The notes beneath the pieces were generated by a model, which did no database searches, was not told where the DNA came from, and worked only from the letters and a program-made list of their open reading frames with translations. Positions 1-11,119 of a stretch of DNA of 64,000 nt are shown piece after piece. Source of the stretch: Aricia agestis (taxonomy: Eukaryota > Arthropoda > Insecta > Lepidoptera > Lycaenidae); assembly GCF_905147365.1 (NCBI RefSeq), contig NC_056410.1:7663501-7727500 (forward strand). The letters run 5' to 3'. Each line of letters starts with the position of its first letter. Positions within the stretch are counted from its first letter, which is position 1. The position numbers and the translations under genes were made by a program.

Positions 1-729
1 AACTTAAGCTATTAACTGCTAGAAGTAGGCTTCAAAGATTTAAAAATATTTCCCGGCTAAGTGCAACTCAACTTCGGAATAAAGTTTCTTTTCAAAAGAA
101 ATCACGTCAGTTATGGTATTTATGGCCAGTTCACTTTATTCCAATCCAGTGATACAATCCATTGCTGGATTAGATTTGGATTGAATTACGGTATACTGAT
201 AGCCCTCAGGTAATAATAGCGTTTGAACGGACGAATGTGGAGGTGTTCACTTTAGGGTAAGGAACTTCAAAAAAATATTGAACTATGAAAGAAGATGGCT
301 TTAGTCTATGGCTTGTATTTATATTTTACAACTGATAATATAAAACTTAGAAAATAGAACATTATTATTGCTTACTCCACATACAATTTTTATTACACAT
401 CTGTAATTACCAAAATTTTTTCTACAGTTACAGAAACAACGTTAAAAACACAAAAAATAGTAAAGAAAAACAAAACAATATAAGTACATTAAGACGTGTA
501 GTAGATATTAAATCAAAGTAATAATACCTAGGGTGGGTTAGGGAGCGGCGTAAGCCTTTAAGTATTAGCAAAAAACTTTTAGAGCCCTATATTTCAAAGG
601 TTTTATTGAATAACCAAATAATATCCTGTTGTTAATACTCGTATTTTGTTTCAATTATTTTATTTAAACTGTTTTAAAATACAAGCCTACTACTAATATA
701 ATAACTATACGGACATATAGTTTAGGATT
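1..729. other. AT-rich intergenic sequence, nothing recognised
   Basis: No exon-like reading frame, RNA gene or repeat that I can recognise. Low-complexity A/T stretches only. Confidence 0.4.
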
Positions 730-1020
730 GATAATAATAATAATAAACATTTATTCAACATGTAAACACATTACACCACATTACAAAACAGAACATAGCA
801 AAACAAAAAACAAAGAAAAAAAAACAATCAGACGGACATTATAATACACATTTTTAATATATATCTGGGTACAAAACACAATGTAGTGTAATGCGAATGC
901 TGCCGAAAAGGACCCCACTCAGGTGATGATCGCGGTATAGTACCTACACCGTGATCCCTGGTATTCTGTGGAGCCTTGTTGTCGTTCGCTCGACAGATGC
1001 ACACTGGCGTGCAAACTAAT
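730..1020 (-). mobile_element. Non-LTR retrotransposon 3'-end fragment (probable)
   Basis: A short (ATA)n tract at 730-745 is followed by A-rich sequence and then a GC-richer block around 900-1010. This is how the 3' end of a minus-strand LINE or LINE-derived SINE with an (ATT)n tail looks in moth and butterfly genomes. No reverse-transcriptase coding is present. Assignment rests on the tail and general look only. Confidence 0.35.
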
Positions 1021-1249
1021 TATAATAAAATAGTATATATAACAATTTTTATAAGTAAATGCATAATAATTAGATAAAATAGATATGCTCAAATAATTTG
1101 TATACTTACATAAACTGTACCTACTTAAATAAAATGATAATATATATAATATTGGCAAAACACGTTAAAAACAATGATTTAGAAGTATTAAATTTAATAT
1201 TATCAATAAAAAGTTTCAAGTAACTATTTTCCTCTCACCCCAGTCAAAG

Positions 1250-1440
1250 AATATAATATTATGCATTACGCGAACCCCAGCTGCAACATGACGTCACGTG
1301 ATAGGCCATAGCTGAAAACAAAACAGCTGGCGTACTATAATACTTTATCTATGAGTTGGCGCCTAGCTGACGACTAACCTAGGTTGCAAGGAGATAAGAG
1401 CGACGCGTGCGCCGCATTCCGTGAGAGAATTTGGAACAGA
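1250..1440. promoter_or_regulatory. GC-richer block with overlapping CRE and E-box motifs
   Basis: In otherwise AT-rich DNA this block carries TGACGTCACGTGA at 1289-1301, a perfect CRE palindrome overlapping a perfect TCACGTGA E-box. GC-rich unique-looking sequence follows (about 1355-1430). It could be the promoter or 5' untranslated exon of the downstream plus-strand gene, whose first coding exon has an acceptor and so needs an upstream non-coding exon. No transcript evidence is visible. Confidence 0.25.
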
Positions 1441-1859
1441 TCATACCTTATACACGTTGTTGTTTCTTATTAATTTATTAATTGTGTATGTGTTTGTGAT
1501 CGCCTGGTCTTGCATAATAGTCCTGATCTTGAGTAATATTGCGACTCCATCAGAAAAATATTTTACAATAGAAACAAAAGTATTTATTAGCGAAAATCCG
1601 ATAATATCAACATGAATGCTGAAAATATGGTTGTTTAATTTTAATTTCGTCAGCTTGGGAATAGCGTGTGTAATTAGAGTTTTAGTTTTGACAGTCGCTT
1701 AAATCACAGTATATTCACAATATAAATACTGTACAGTAATTATTGTGTTCTTTAGATCCGGCTTCCTATTTCTTAGGCGAATTCCAGACGCACGTTCTTA
1801 AATCACGTCTGTGCTCTGACTCCGATGGGTTACCTATAATAGTACTTATACAAATTTCT

Positions 1860-2055
1860 CGTGTCACAGCTCAGTGTTTATTGAAAAACTTCTCAAAGAC
1901 GGCTGGACCGACGTTGAAACTGAATTTCTGAGGTGTTATACCCCTTAATTATAAGGGTTTACTCAAAAAAAAAAAAAATATAATTAATTTTCTTGCTGTT
2001 AATTTTTTGTAAATTCACTCATTCTATGGCCAAAACCGTTTGCCGGGTCCGCTAG
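1860..2055 (+). mobile_element. Helitron fragment, 3' end
   Basis: The sequence ends in GCCGGGTCCGCTAG at 2042-2055, the usual form of a lepidopteran Helitron 3' end (GC-rich, then CTAG). Upstream, around 1880-1935, is a degraded 'GGCTGGACCGA...' segment typical of the body of these non-autonomous elements. The 5' end is not clear. Confidence 0.5.
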
Positions 2056-2420
2056 TATGAAAATTAAAATGTAATCTACTTTATATTATAATTATTATTC
2101 TACTGTGGTTTATAATACGCATTCATTAAATTCTAACTTTAACCATTTCAAGTAAATTATAGGTAAACTAGTAACAAAGTAATTCCCAAGTTAAAGTGGA
2201 GTCTAAGTTTAATTCAAGATTAACATCAATGGGACATCGTTAAAGATGTTTACGACTAAAGGATTTCGATAAACGTATATAGTTTCGATAGGGGGGAAGG
2301 TGCTAATTTTGTAGTCACTCGAGCGTCATGGAGACCTAGTAGATTTTTTACATCAGGTAAAACTAATAAAAAAATAATAATAGCGTTTTTTATTTTAGCG
2401 GTGGGTTCAGAAACGTGTTT

Positions 2421-2744
2421 TATACGTGGGAGAGCCATGCTTCGGCACGAATGGGCCGGCTCGACCGGAGAAATACCACGTTCTCACAGAAAACCGGCGT
2501 GAAATGGCGCTTGCGCTGTATTTCGCCGAGTGAGTGAGTTTACCGGAGGCCCAATTCCCTTCCCTATCCTCCCCTATTCCCTTCCCTTTCCATCCCTACC
2601 CTCCCCTATTACCCTATTCCCTCTTAAAAGGCCGGCAACGCACCTGCAGCTCTTCTGATGCTGCGAGTGTCCATGGGCGACGGAAGTTGCTTTCCATCAG
2701 GTGACCCGTTTGCTCGTTTGCCCCCTTCTTTCATAAAAAAAAAA
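2421..2744 (+). mobile_element. Lepidopteran SINE (Metulj-like), copy 1
   Basis: A 324-bp unit starts TACGTGGGAGAGCC, has a C/T-rich middle of CCCTTCCCTA-type repeats, then a conserved 3' part around GGCCGGCAACGCAC and CCATGGGCGACGG, ending in TTTCATAAAA plus poly(A). Two more copies lie in this window (5519-5855 plus, 43819-44143 minus). The 3' half is a very common lepidopteran short retroposon; the family name is from memory. The pol III A and B boxes are only approximate. Confidence 0.8.
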
Positions 2745-3206
2745 GAAACTGCACCCATTTTAAAGTTTTGAAATAGAAAATTTATCCAGAAAATTGCTAA
2801 TTTAGGTTAATTATAAGTATATTTTAGACAACAAGGACTAAATCATTTAGTTTAGTTAGTTATCATCTAGTTTATATATTTAGTTTTGTGCAAAATAAAA
2901 TATCTACGAAGCTTAATTAGGAAAATATAAAGCTTTATTTTTTTATATATTAAAATGTCCCTACAGGCTTACCTAACCTTTGAATCGTCAGTGCTTTATA
3001 TGGAAGCTTCTTTGGGGTATACTAAACATCCCCTATCTTAATCTGACAGATCCGATGACATTTCAATATTAAAAAAAAAAATTAACCCACCATGTCAGAA
3101 ATCTGATTTCTATACCATGATAACTAGACACAATATGTCGGAAGCCAATACAAACTTAATCTGACACGCTCGAGCTTATCCCGAAATCCCCTCTTCCCCT
3201 CCCCAA
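2745..3206. other. Intergenic AT-rich sequence, nothing recognised
   Basis: No coding, RNA or repeat features seen between the SINE and the MITE. Confidence 0.4.
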
Positions 3207-3508
3207 CTAAGGTTCACTGTCAAAAACTTGTCATTTTCTATATAAACCGCGATTGACAATAAGGTGTCACATGTTGTCAATCGCGGCTTTGTATAGAAAA
3301 TGACAAGTTTTTGACAGGGAGTCAATGACCGCTATCGCTCAGGGCCTGTAGACAAGTGGCAAAGCGCTAACGTTACAAATAATACGTATGCGATTTGACA
3401 TACTCGTAAGTCATCGCTTTGCTAGCGAATACTAATGACAAATTCATACAGTTAGCGTTAGCGTTTTGCCACTTGTCTACGGGGGCAGTTACGCCGAGTG
3501 AACCTTAG
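3207..3508. mobile_element. Double-hairpin MITE
   Basis: Outer terminal inverted repeats CTAAGGTTCACT (3207) and its complement (ending 3508) enclose two long stem-loops. The first pairs about 3218-3257 with about 3274-3316 around a short loop. The second pairs about 3349-3376 with about 3452-3480. There is no coding capacity, as expected for a non-autonomous foldback element. The target duplication is unclear. Confidence 0.7.
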
Positions 3509-3695
3509 GATGAGTGAAGTTTTCGGATACTTATAAAGTCCTATTGTACTGCTAAATCTTTAATATTATATTTCGCTTGGTTTGTGATATTTTATGATAT
3601 CTATCGCCAGACTTATTATAAAATATATCAACATTACACAATAAAAATAAGGCATGTTGTAAGTTCCCTATGTTTTATTTGGTAACATAATAGTG

Positions 3696-3893
3696 ACTAG
3701 CTATTTGACCGAATTTTGCTCGGTATTCGATAAAACACGAATTAAATGACATTTTCTAAAAATAATTCCTATCTAGATCGATTTATCGCCCCCGAAACCC
3801 ACTATATACTAAATTTCATGAAAATCGTTGGAGCCGATTCCGAGAATCCAATTATAATATATTATATACAAGAATTGCTCATTTACAGATAAA
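3696..3893 (-). mobile_element. Helitron, AGCTCGG-hairpin family, copy 1
   Basis: In minus orientation it ends with a hairpin and CTAG (ACTAG at 3696-3700 on plus) and starts near 3893 with sequence matching the 5' ends of the plus copies at 38978, 42160 and 49918. The central GGGGGCGATAAATCGAT block is conserved in all four, slightly diverged here. About 200 bp, non-autonomous. Confidence 0.75.
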
Positions 3894-3922
3894 AAATAAA
3901 TAATTATAGTAATATTATATAT

Positions 3923-4183
3923 ACAGGGTGTAACAAAAACAAGTGATAATATTTTAGGGTGTGTACGTGTTCCTTGTAGAGAGTTCAGTGTGAAAGTAGC
4001 AGCGCTGAAAGACCAAAAATTTGTTTCACTTTTGTATGGGGAAACTCGTGACGCTCGGGCCCTTGCCCATACAAAAGTGAAAAAAAATTTTCGTCTTTCA
4101 GAGCTGCTACTTTCACAGTGAACTCTCTACAAGGAACATGTACACACCCTAAAGTATTATCACTTATTTTTGTTACACACTGT
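3923..4183. mobile_element. Palindromic MITE family A, copy 1
   Basis: A near-complete foldback with termini ACAGGGTGTAACAAAA at 3923 and the complement ending at 4183. The two halves pair almost throughout. Related copies lie at 20837-21811 (split), 24201-24474 and 46654-47317 (split). Confidence 0.8.
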
Positions 4184-4195
4184 ATACATCAACAT

Positions 4196-4320
4196 AGTTG
4201 ACGCCCGTAACTCCGTTGCGCAAACTTGTGAACCGTACATTTTTCGGGGATACAAAGTATCCTAAGCCCTTTTCCGGGACTCGATGTATCTAAGCGTCAA
4301 GAGTCAAGAGAGAGCGTATA
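4196..4320 (-). repeat. Fragment of 'CCGATTTTGCTGAAATTTGG' repeat family
   Basis: In minus orientation it contains the block around 'CCGGGAAAAGG' and the terminal 'CAACGGAGTTACGGGCGTC' shared with longer copies at 13755-14329, 43296-43485 and 62384-62577. It is a Helitron-like dispersed repeat. It sits directly against MITE family A copy 1. Confidence 0.45.
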
Positions 4321-4548
4321 GTATCAGTATTGATTATGTAGATTGTAGGTAGGTGCACAGGGGATCGAATTAGAATCTAATTAAAAATGAGATAAGGGTT
4401 TGACATTTAGATTTCATAAACAGCCCGTTTCTTGGACACGGGTTAATGTTTCACCACGTTAATATTTTAATACCACGAGGGCTGAATTTAAATAAAATGG
4501 GACAAACATTATTTTCAGTGTCTTATACTTTATTCGTAGCAGGTCCTG

Positions 4549-4752
4549 TACCAAACATCCATACTAATAGCATCAATGTGAAAGTATGTACGTCTGTCAC
4601 CTGTTCACGCCCATAACAGAGAATCGATTTTACTGAAATTGAGTATGGTATCTCCATAATATCTTTGGGTCCCGAAAAAAGGACGGTCCCCGAGTACGAT
4701 TGTTTAGCGTAGATATGTTTAGCGCAAGTCCCAACGGAGTTTCGGGTGTTAG
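4549..4752 (+). repeat. Degraded copy of the same Helitron-like repeat
   Basis: It starts with ATCCATACTAATAG and GTGAAAGTATGTACGTCTGTC, then 'TTACTGAAATTGAGTATGG', matching in order the 5' end and body of the family. It is strongly diverged. Confidence 0.4.
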
Positions 4753-5518
4753 TCTGCTATAGGCTATAATATTATAAATTATAATGTTATACTTAGAAAC
4801 ATCAATATAAAATTGTGTTTTTAAATCGTTTAGCTCTTATTAGCATAAAAATTACAACTGCGAAATGTTAAGGGGCAGCGGTCATTACCCCGTAGTATTT
4901 TTGTACCAAAATGACCAATACTATGTTTCTATTTTAAGGGTATCTTACGCTCTATTGTTTTGTAATTCTTATGACTTAGTTCCGAGGTATCTATCTCCAA
5001 AATACTCTTAAATTACTGAAATACTATACTATTATTTTATTTAAATAAATTAAAAGGTAAACTATTATTATAAGGCTAACTCAAAATAGCCTTAAAATAC
5101 AATTCGTCCCTAACCAACTTCTTCATTTATTTTGAAGCTTGGGACTGCATGCAATTAAAAACACCTTTCTTCGCCACGGAATCAAATTTTGTGACAAGTT
5201 CCTTGCAGCCGTACAATCGAATGTGTTCTTTATTATTTGTACAATTGGGTCGTGTTTAGTTTGTGATACACACGCATGCGTGGTGGCGCTACCGCAGTGC
5301 GCGGCGCCTTCGCGTCGAGTACAAGCGTGCAGGCCTCCCATTAAATAAAAACTCGGAATTGGTGACGTGTGGGCAAACAATAATTTTTAAGCCATTTCAT
5401 TATGAATATGCACTGTAAACTTGGCGTAGGCTTCAACGGGGGCTCGTTTTGTAGGACGCGCTATGACCTAATACACTTTGACACAGCAACTCTACTGAAT
5501 ATGTAATAGTCGGTAGTG
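4753..5518. other. Intergenic segment with one CpG-rich island
   Basis: Mostly AT-rich. 5265-5335 is unusually CpG-rich (TGGCGCTACCGCAGTGCGCGG) for this region. It has open frames on both strands but no recognisable protein. It could be a regulatory or non-coding exon sequence, or a GC-rich repeat. Confidence 0.3.
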
Positions 5519-5855
5519 TATACGTGGGAGAGCCATGCTTCGGCACGAATGGGCCGGCTCGACCGGAGAAATACCACGTTCTCACAGAAAACCGGCGTGA
5601 AACAGCGCTTGCGCTGTGTTTCGTCGAGTGGAGTGAGTTTACCGGAGGCCCAATCCCCTACCCTATTCCCTTCCCTGTCCTCCCCTATTCCCTTCCCTAC
5701 CTTCCCCAATTACCTTCCCTTCCCTACCCTCCCCTCTTCGAAGGCCGGCAACGCACTTGCAGCTCTTCTGATGCTGCGAGTGTCCATGGGCGACGGATGT
5801 TGCTTTCCATCAGGTGACCCGTTTGCTCGTTTGCCCCCTTATTTCATAAAAAAAA
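5519..5855 (+). mobile_element. Lepidopteran SINE (Metulj-like), copy 2
   Basis: Same structure as the copy at 2421-2744, with a longer C/T-rich middle and an intact 3' part ending in an A-tract. The open reading frames across it are chance frames. Confidence 0.8.
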
Positions 5856-6342
5856 GCAAATTTAATTATGCCTCAAATCAAGAATTTAAAAGAGTGTATA
5901 TTACTCGTAAGATATGTAGAATAGACTAGAATATAATTATTTTCTTTGTGCATTAAATGCAAACTGTTGCTTTATAAAACTTTGCCAGGTTTTGATAGCT
6001 CATACCAATAATGTTTTTAATGAGCTAACAATTCAATCTAAGTTATGACATTTTAAAATAAATTCATTAGATATAAACTTAAAAATGCACTTTTGAAAAA
6101 AAATCCAAGCTTTACTTTGTATGTCTATTATTATAAGAACGCTCAAGGTCTATATTTTTTTTTCTTTAAGATAAGATTATGATGATAGTAGAGATTAGCT
6201 GATATTTTAGATGAAGGTCAACATAGGAAAAAAGGCCCAGATCAGATTAGTGTACCCTAAGCATAATATTATTATAACGTGCTTTAATTGAACAACATAT
6301 TTTATTTTTATTATTATAAAGATATTTCAGATCAATATCTTT
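5856..6342. other. AT-rich intergenic sequence, nothing recognised
   Basis: No supported feature. Confidence 0.4.
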
Positions 6343-6615
6343 TTACATGCGTTCTAGATCTAGTTTGATTGTCTGACAAGTGAGACGATCCATGCGTCGG
6401 ATGGGCATGTAAAAAGTCGGTCCTGCGCCTGATCTCTCGCCAGTCGTGTCGGTCTTCCGTCCCACTGGGTTATGAGAGTCAAGGAATAGAGAGTGCTCTT
6501 GTGTACTCCGCACACACTTGGGCACTGTAAAATTACTCCTGCGTAACTGGCCTGGTTTCAATGAAACTGGCCACCGTCACCGAAACCGGTGTGGGAGTTA
6601 TTATTATTCTTAAAA
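6343..6615 (+). mobile_element. LINE or SINE 3'-end fragment with (ATT)n tail
   Basis: A GC-balanced block has the CCTGATCTCTCGCCAGTCGTG...TATGAGAGTCAAGGAATAGAG type of sequence that is common at the 3' ends of lepidopteran non-LTR elements. It ends in GTTATTATTATTC, a short (ATT)n tail typical of such elements. No RT domain is present. Confidence 0.5.
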
Positions 6616-6747
6616 TTTGTCTGGTTCCACTGAGAGAAATGATATTTTTCGTACAATATTGCGATAACCTAGTATTATTGTACAGTTACTACGAGTATTG
6701 GCAACAGTCTAACACAATAAATTAATTTAGCTCTAGCATAGTAGTCA

Positions 6748-7085
6748 CTATTATTATTAACGTTTATTCCCGTGGTGCTTCTCCCCTTCAGTTCTTTGAC
6801 TTTCGGTCACTGCAACTTTGTGCTGTCTCCCGCTTTATATTGGGGAGGGAATCTGGAATTCTTCCTACTCCTCCTATTTTCTTCTGATTAATTTCGTTGC
6901 GGGTCCCAAGACAGCTTTAGCATGTCCCTCGGGCTCCCTGAGATCATATCAAAGGGTTTTCGTGGTTGGATACCGCTGTCGATCCTGGCGACACAGGAGA
7001 TACAGTGGTGGGAATGTGTGGTGGGCCAAAGCCCGATTATATTATTGAACAGTAAACGTTTCATAATAAAAGCTTTCATCACGTG
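6748..7085 (-). mobile_element. Probable non-LTR-derived repeat, minus strand
   Basis: A short (ATT)n tract at about 6751 on its left and a GC-rich body to about 7050 suggest a minus-oriented retroposon with its tail at the left. I recognise no protein in any frame. Confidence 0.3.
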
Positions 7086-7757
7086 TGTTAATTAGGAAGA
7101 TCTCTGGCCTACTTTGCTACTATTTTGAAGCGGCCCTTTTTGTTAGTCGCCTCACGTTTTCTATTGGGCTTAGGTAATTTACTGAAGTGTTGAGCTTTCA
7201 TCAATACTATCGAGGGACTAAAAATAGAGAAGAGGCTTTTATATATGCCATTAATTTGTGTAAATGAAGTTTTATTTTTCTGACAAAAACAGGGACTATA
7301 TCAATTAATTTCTTAATCCAAAGATGTATTATCAAAAGTAACTAACAAGCAACACTAAAGAACTAGGCCATCAGAAGTGAGGGTAGTTGAATGAAAAATT
7401 GTGGAAAATAAAATATGGCAGCTCATGTTATGTCACACCGTAACGTATTTACATATTCAATAATAATGTATTAAATAAGTTGTAGATTTGAAACTATTCC
7501 CTCGGTAATACTTAATTGACATAAATATCAAATATGCGACATTATTTGTCTACCCGTCATATTTTTTACTTTTTATTACGATATACGAGTAGTTTTCGTA
7601 TAAAAATGAATTATTTATTTGTGCATTTTAAAATTTTAATGGTCCAGTCAACTTAGGCTTAAATTAGGTAAGAATCTCGGAATTCGATATACCCAGCTGT
7701 AAGTCTGTGAATATATTTTGTATATTGACACCCTAAATGTTGTTTTAAAACTTATAG

Positions 7758-8225
7758 TATTATAGTAAGGTGTGCGCATCTATTAAATTTCAAGGTTAAA
7801 GGTCACAAAAATCGGTGTTGTGCGCTTTTTTGTAAATATTTTATTTTCTACGGGCTTTTTACTATTTGTAGATACTTATTACCATATTGTAGAATACAAA
7901 ATTCTGTACAACTTTTGTTTAATTTTTTTTTATACTTTGAACCGTTTTCTTGATAGAGGGCGGAGAGCGCGCGGTCACAGTATCACTTCAGGTTAACCGG
8001 TGCCTACGGTCGAAAACGCGCCATATACATATTTGGCGCATTTTCGACCGGATAAATTTTTAGACAAAAGTTGACGAAGAGAATTTTGTATTCTACAATA
8101 TTGATAATATATAAAAATAGCAAAAACCCTATAGGAAGTAAAATATTTCCAAAAAAAGCGACCGTAACAAATTTTTGTGATCTTTGACCTTGAAATTTAA
8201 CAGTTGCGAACACCCTACCATAATA
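7758..8225. mobile_element. Long foldback MITE (~470 bp)
   Basis: The left arm (from about 7758) and right arm (to 8225) are imperfect complements over roughly 200 bp. Matching blocks include TTAAATTTCAAGGT near both ends, TTGTAGAATACAAAATTCT inward, and the central CGGTCGAAAA...TTTTCGACCG. No coding. The 198-residue minus-strand frame crossing its right arm (8004-8600) is not a gene. Confidence 0.65.
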
Positions 8226-8582
8226 TGTAGGTTTTGAGGCAACATTTCTAGTCAATATACAAATATTAGAGGTGGTTGAATTCTGAGGTGAACTTACTAT
8301 ACTGATTGGACTATAATGCCAAAGACAACGAATAAGACGAAAAATTAAATGGCCTTGAAAATCATAAAATATCAGCTTGATGTCATATAGTTTATTATTA
8401 TACTGTAAGAGACACTTGGGCCACATAAAAATATGTTTGATATTGTGTTTATTGTACCTCTGAGATGGAGTTTTTATTGTTATTTTATAACATCTGCTTA
8501 TGATAGGATAGAAATGTTTCTGTCCAGATGGGGCCATCCTATATGGCACCAGATTACTGTGAAGGGAAAGCTTTTGTATTTT

Positions 8583-10000
8583 TAGGGTTCCGTACCTCAA
8601 AAGGAAAAAACGGAACCCTTATAGGATCACTTTGTTGTCCGTCTGTCCGTCCGTCCGTCTGTCAAGACCCTTTTTCTCAGGAACGCGTGGAGGTATGAAC
8701 CTGAAATTTATATCAATTACTCAGGTCTACTGTCTCTTGAAGCTGTGAAAAAATCAAACTTCTAAGCCAACGCAATCAAAAGATACAGCCGTTTATGCCG
8801 CAAATTTTCGACACTTGCAAGGGAATCAAAACCTACAGGGTGCTTCCCGTGAACTCAGAATCTTGAAATTTGGTACGAAGCAACGACTTATAGCATAGAT
8901 AAAGGAAAAATTACGAAAACCATAAATTTTTAGTTACATCACATAATATATTTTTTTTTAATAATTTTAAACTTACTACCCATTTCCTCATAAACGCGTA
9001 GAGGTATTAAATTTAAATTCATACCAAATACTCAGGTCTATAATAACTTTAAGCTGTAACAAAATCAAACTTCTATGTCAACGCAATCAAAAGAAACAGC
9101 AATTTAAGCTGCATATTTTGAAACTCGCAAGTACTCGCAAGGGAATCAAAACCTAAAGGGTACTTCCAGTCGACCTAGAATCTTGAAATTTGGCATGAAG
9201 CAACGTTTTATAGCACACATAAAGGAAAAATTCCGAAAACCTTAAATTTTTAGTTACATTACAAAATATATATTTTTTAATAAATATAAACTTATTACTT
9301 TTTTCCTCATGAACGCGTAAAGCTATCAAGTTGAAATTCATATCAAATACTTAGATCTAATTGCCTTTAACCCGTGAAAAAAAAAATTCTAAGTCAACGC
9401 AAAAACGCAAAACGCAAAAGTACAACCATTGATACCGCATATTTTGAAACTCGCAACTACACGCAAGGGAATTAAAACCTAAAGACCACTTCCCGTTGAC
9501 ATAGAATCTCGAAATTTGGTAAGAAGCAATAGCTTACAGCACAGGTAACAGAAAAATTCCGAAAAGCTTAAAATTTTAAGTAGTTATACCACCAAAAAAT
9601 AACTTTTTCAGTCACCATTTACAGGTCTGGTTCAAATTTAATACTTAATTAATATTTTTGAACCAGATTTCTAAATAGTGACTAAAAAACTTAGTAAATA
9701 AATAACTTTAATAAAAGAACTTTCGCAAGTCTGCTGCAAGGCTAGTATAAGTGTTTCAGTTATATTATAGATAAATGATATGTGTTAATATAAAATAAAG
9801 GATTACTTAAACGATAAAGAGATCTTTGTCTTAAATTTATGCTCCTCCATCTTTCCCCATTGTAATGTTATGAATTTCATTTTGCAATAAAAATACCATA
9901 GTTATGACTCGATTGTCGTAATGAACGAACTTTGTAAACCTTGCAGGTTTGTACGGAACCCTCGGTGCGCGAGTCCGACTCGCACTTGGCCGGTTTTTTT
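8583..10000. repeat. GGGTTCCGTACC-family repeat, long copy (1.4 kb)
   Basis: One end is AGGGTTCCGTACCTC followed by a (CCGT/CTGT) microsatellite at about 8636-8665. The other end is GGTGCGCGAGTCCGACTCGC followed by CACTTGGCCGG and a T-tract. The interior consists of three diverged tandem units of about 310 bp (starting about 8680, 8985 and 9300), each with ACGCGT, 'CTTGAAATTTGG' and 'AAGGAAAAATT' landmarks. A near-identical but internally deleted copy is at 48714-49237. This repeat is abundant in Lepidoptera; its transposon class is not settled by the sequence. Confidence 0.7.
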
Positions 10001-10159
10001 AATAGTTCGTCTATCTTGATATTATTGTGTTGTGTTAAAATATTTTTTATTAATATTAAAGTATAGGTAATAATGAACATCTATAATAATAGTCGATATT
10101 ATTATAATTATGGTATATTTTTCTTCGGACTTCTATATCTATATTCCTAGACGTATTCA

Positions 10160-10850
10160 TTATATTATTATCGACTCACGTAGCAGTTTTATAGCTCAAC
10201 TAACACTTGCAATGCTCATTTAGCTCCTACGTAGCTCATGTAGCGTAGCATACGTAACTCTTTCATAGCGCAATCCAACACTTACGTAGCTCATCTAACC
10301 CAAAGGTAGCACTCGCGTAGCAGACGTGGCATTCACATAGCTCACCATGCATTTACGTAGCGCAATCTAACACTTACGTAGCTCATCTAACCCAAACGTA
10401 GCACTCGCGTAGCAGACGTGGCATTCACATAGCTCACCATGCATTTACGTAGCGCAATCTAACACTTACGTAGCTCATCTAACCCAAACGTAGCACTCGC
10501 GTAGCAGACGTGGCATTCACATAGCTCACCATGCATTTACGTAGCGCAATCTAACACTTACGTAGCTCATCTAACCCAAACGTAGCACTCGCGTAGCAGA
10601 CGTGGCATTTGCGTAGCTCACCTTGCACTTGCGTAGTTCAACAAACACTTGCGTACCTCACCTAGCCCATACGTACTCGTAGTACTATCGTAGAGCACGT
10701 AGCAATCACAAAACTCACCTTGCAATTATGTAGCTTTATCCCACACTTGCGTAGATCACCTAGCTCGCGCGTAGCGGCTGACGTAGTATATGCGTAGCTT
10801 ACCTTGCACTTGCGTAGCTCAACTAACACTTGCTTTACACTAAGCATTTT
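10160..10850. repeat. 92-bp satellite array built on CGTAGC motifs
   Basis: Four head-to-tail units with an exact 92-bp period occur at about 10268, 10360, 10452 and 10544 (landmark GCGCAAT). The flanks (10160-10267 and 10620-10850) are diverged short units. Within the 92-mer a looser 14-16-bp motif, ACTTRCGTAGCTCA, recurs. The four units differ by only a few bases, so the expansion is recent. Confidence 0.9.
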
Positions 10851-10888
10851 CGTAGTTCACAGAAGAAATACACACAGACGTAATATTT

Positions 10889-10941
10889 GCGTTGCACAAG
10901 ACATTTTGATACACAAGAAGTACCAATTACTTGTGCAACGC
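10889..10941. repeat. 12-bp perfect inverted repeat
   Basis: GCGTTGCACAAG at 10889-10900 pairs with CTTGTGCAACGC at 10930-10941 across a 29-nt loop, just beyond the satellite array. Confidence 0.6.
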
Positions 10942-11027
10942 AGCTATGGCGGTACCAACAATTAGCGTCACATTACTGCATCGCGCTATCGAATTTTTCT
11001 AAGTGCGTCGGTATAATATAATATACG

Positions 11028-11115
11028 ACAGCTGAAATATATCATGTAGGCTTCGACCTGACCGAGCATACCAACTCGCTCGGTCGGAAGACCTTTGCGG
11101 CCTATGCATACATAA
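11028..11115 (-). mobile_element. SINE 3'-part fragment (GACCGAGCATACC family)
   Basis: GACCTGACCGAGCATACC, then CTCGCTCGGTCGGAAGA, matches the sequence at 61850-61920. At that locus a tRNA-like head follows, so this is read as the tail part of the same minus-oriented SINE family. Confidence 0.5.
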
Positions 11116-11119
11116 TTAT

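Noticed and set aside
5516..5929. Open frames of 97 and 137 codons
   Set aside because: They cover a Metulj-like SINE. Proline/serine-rich translation comes from its C/T-rich middle.
8004..8600. 198-codon minus-strand frame
   Set aside because: It runs across one arm of a foldback MITE into unrelated sequence, has no recognisable domain and has AT-driven composition.
10264..10612. Regular repeat array as possible CRISPR
   Set aside because: Units are contiguous with no unique spacers and the context is an insect genome. It is satellite DNA. The same applies to 17041-17400.
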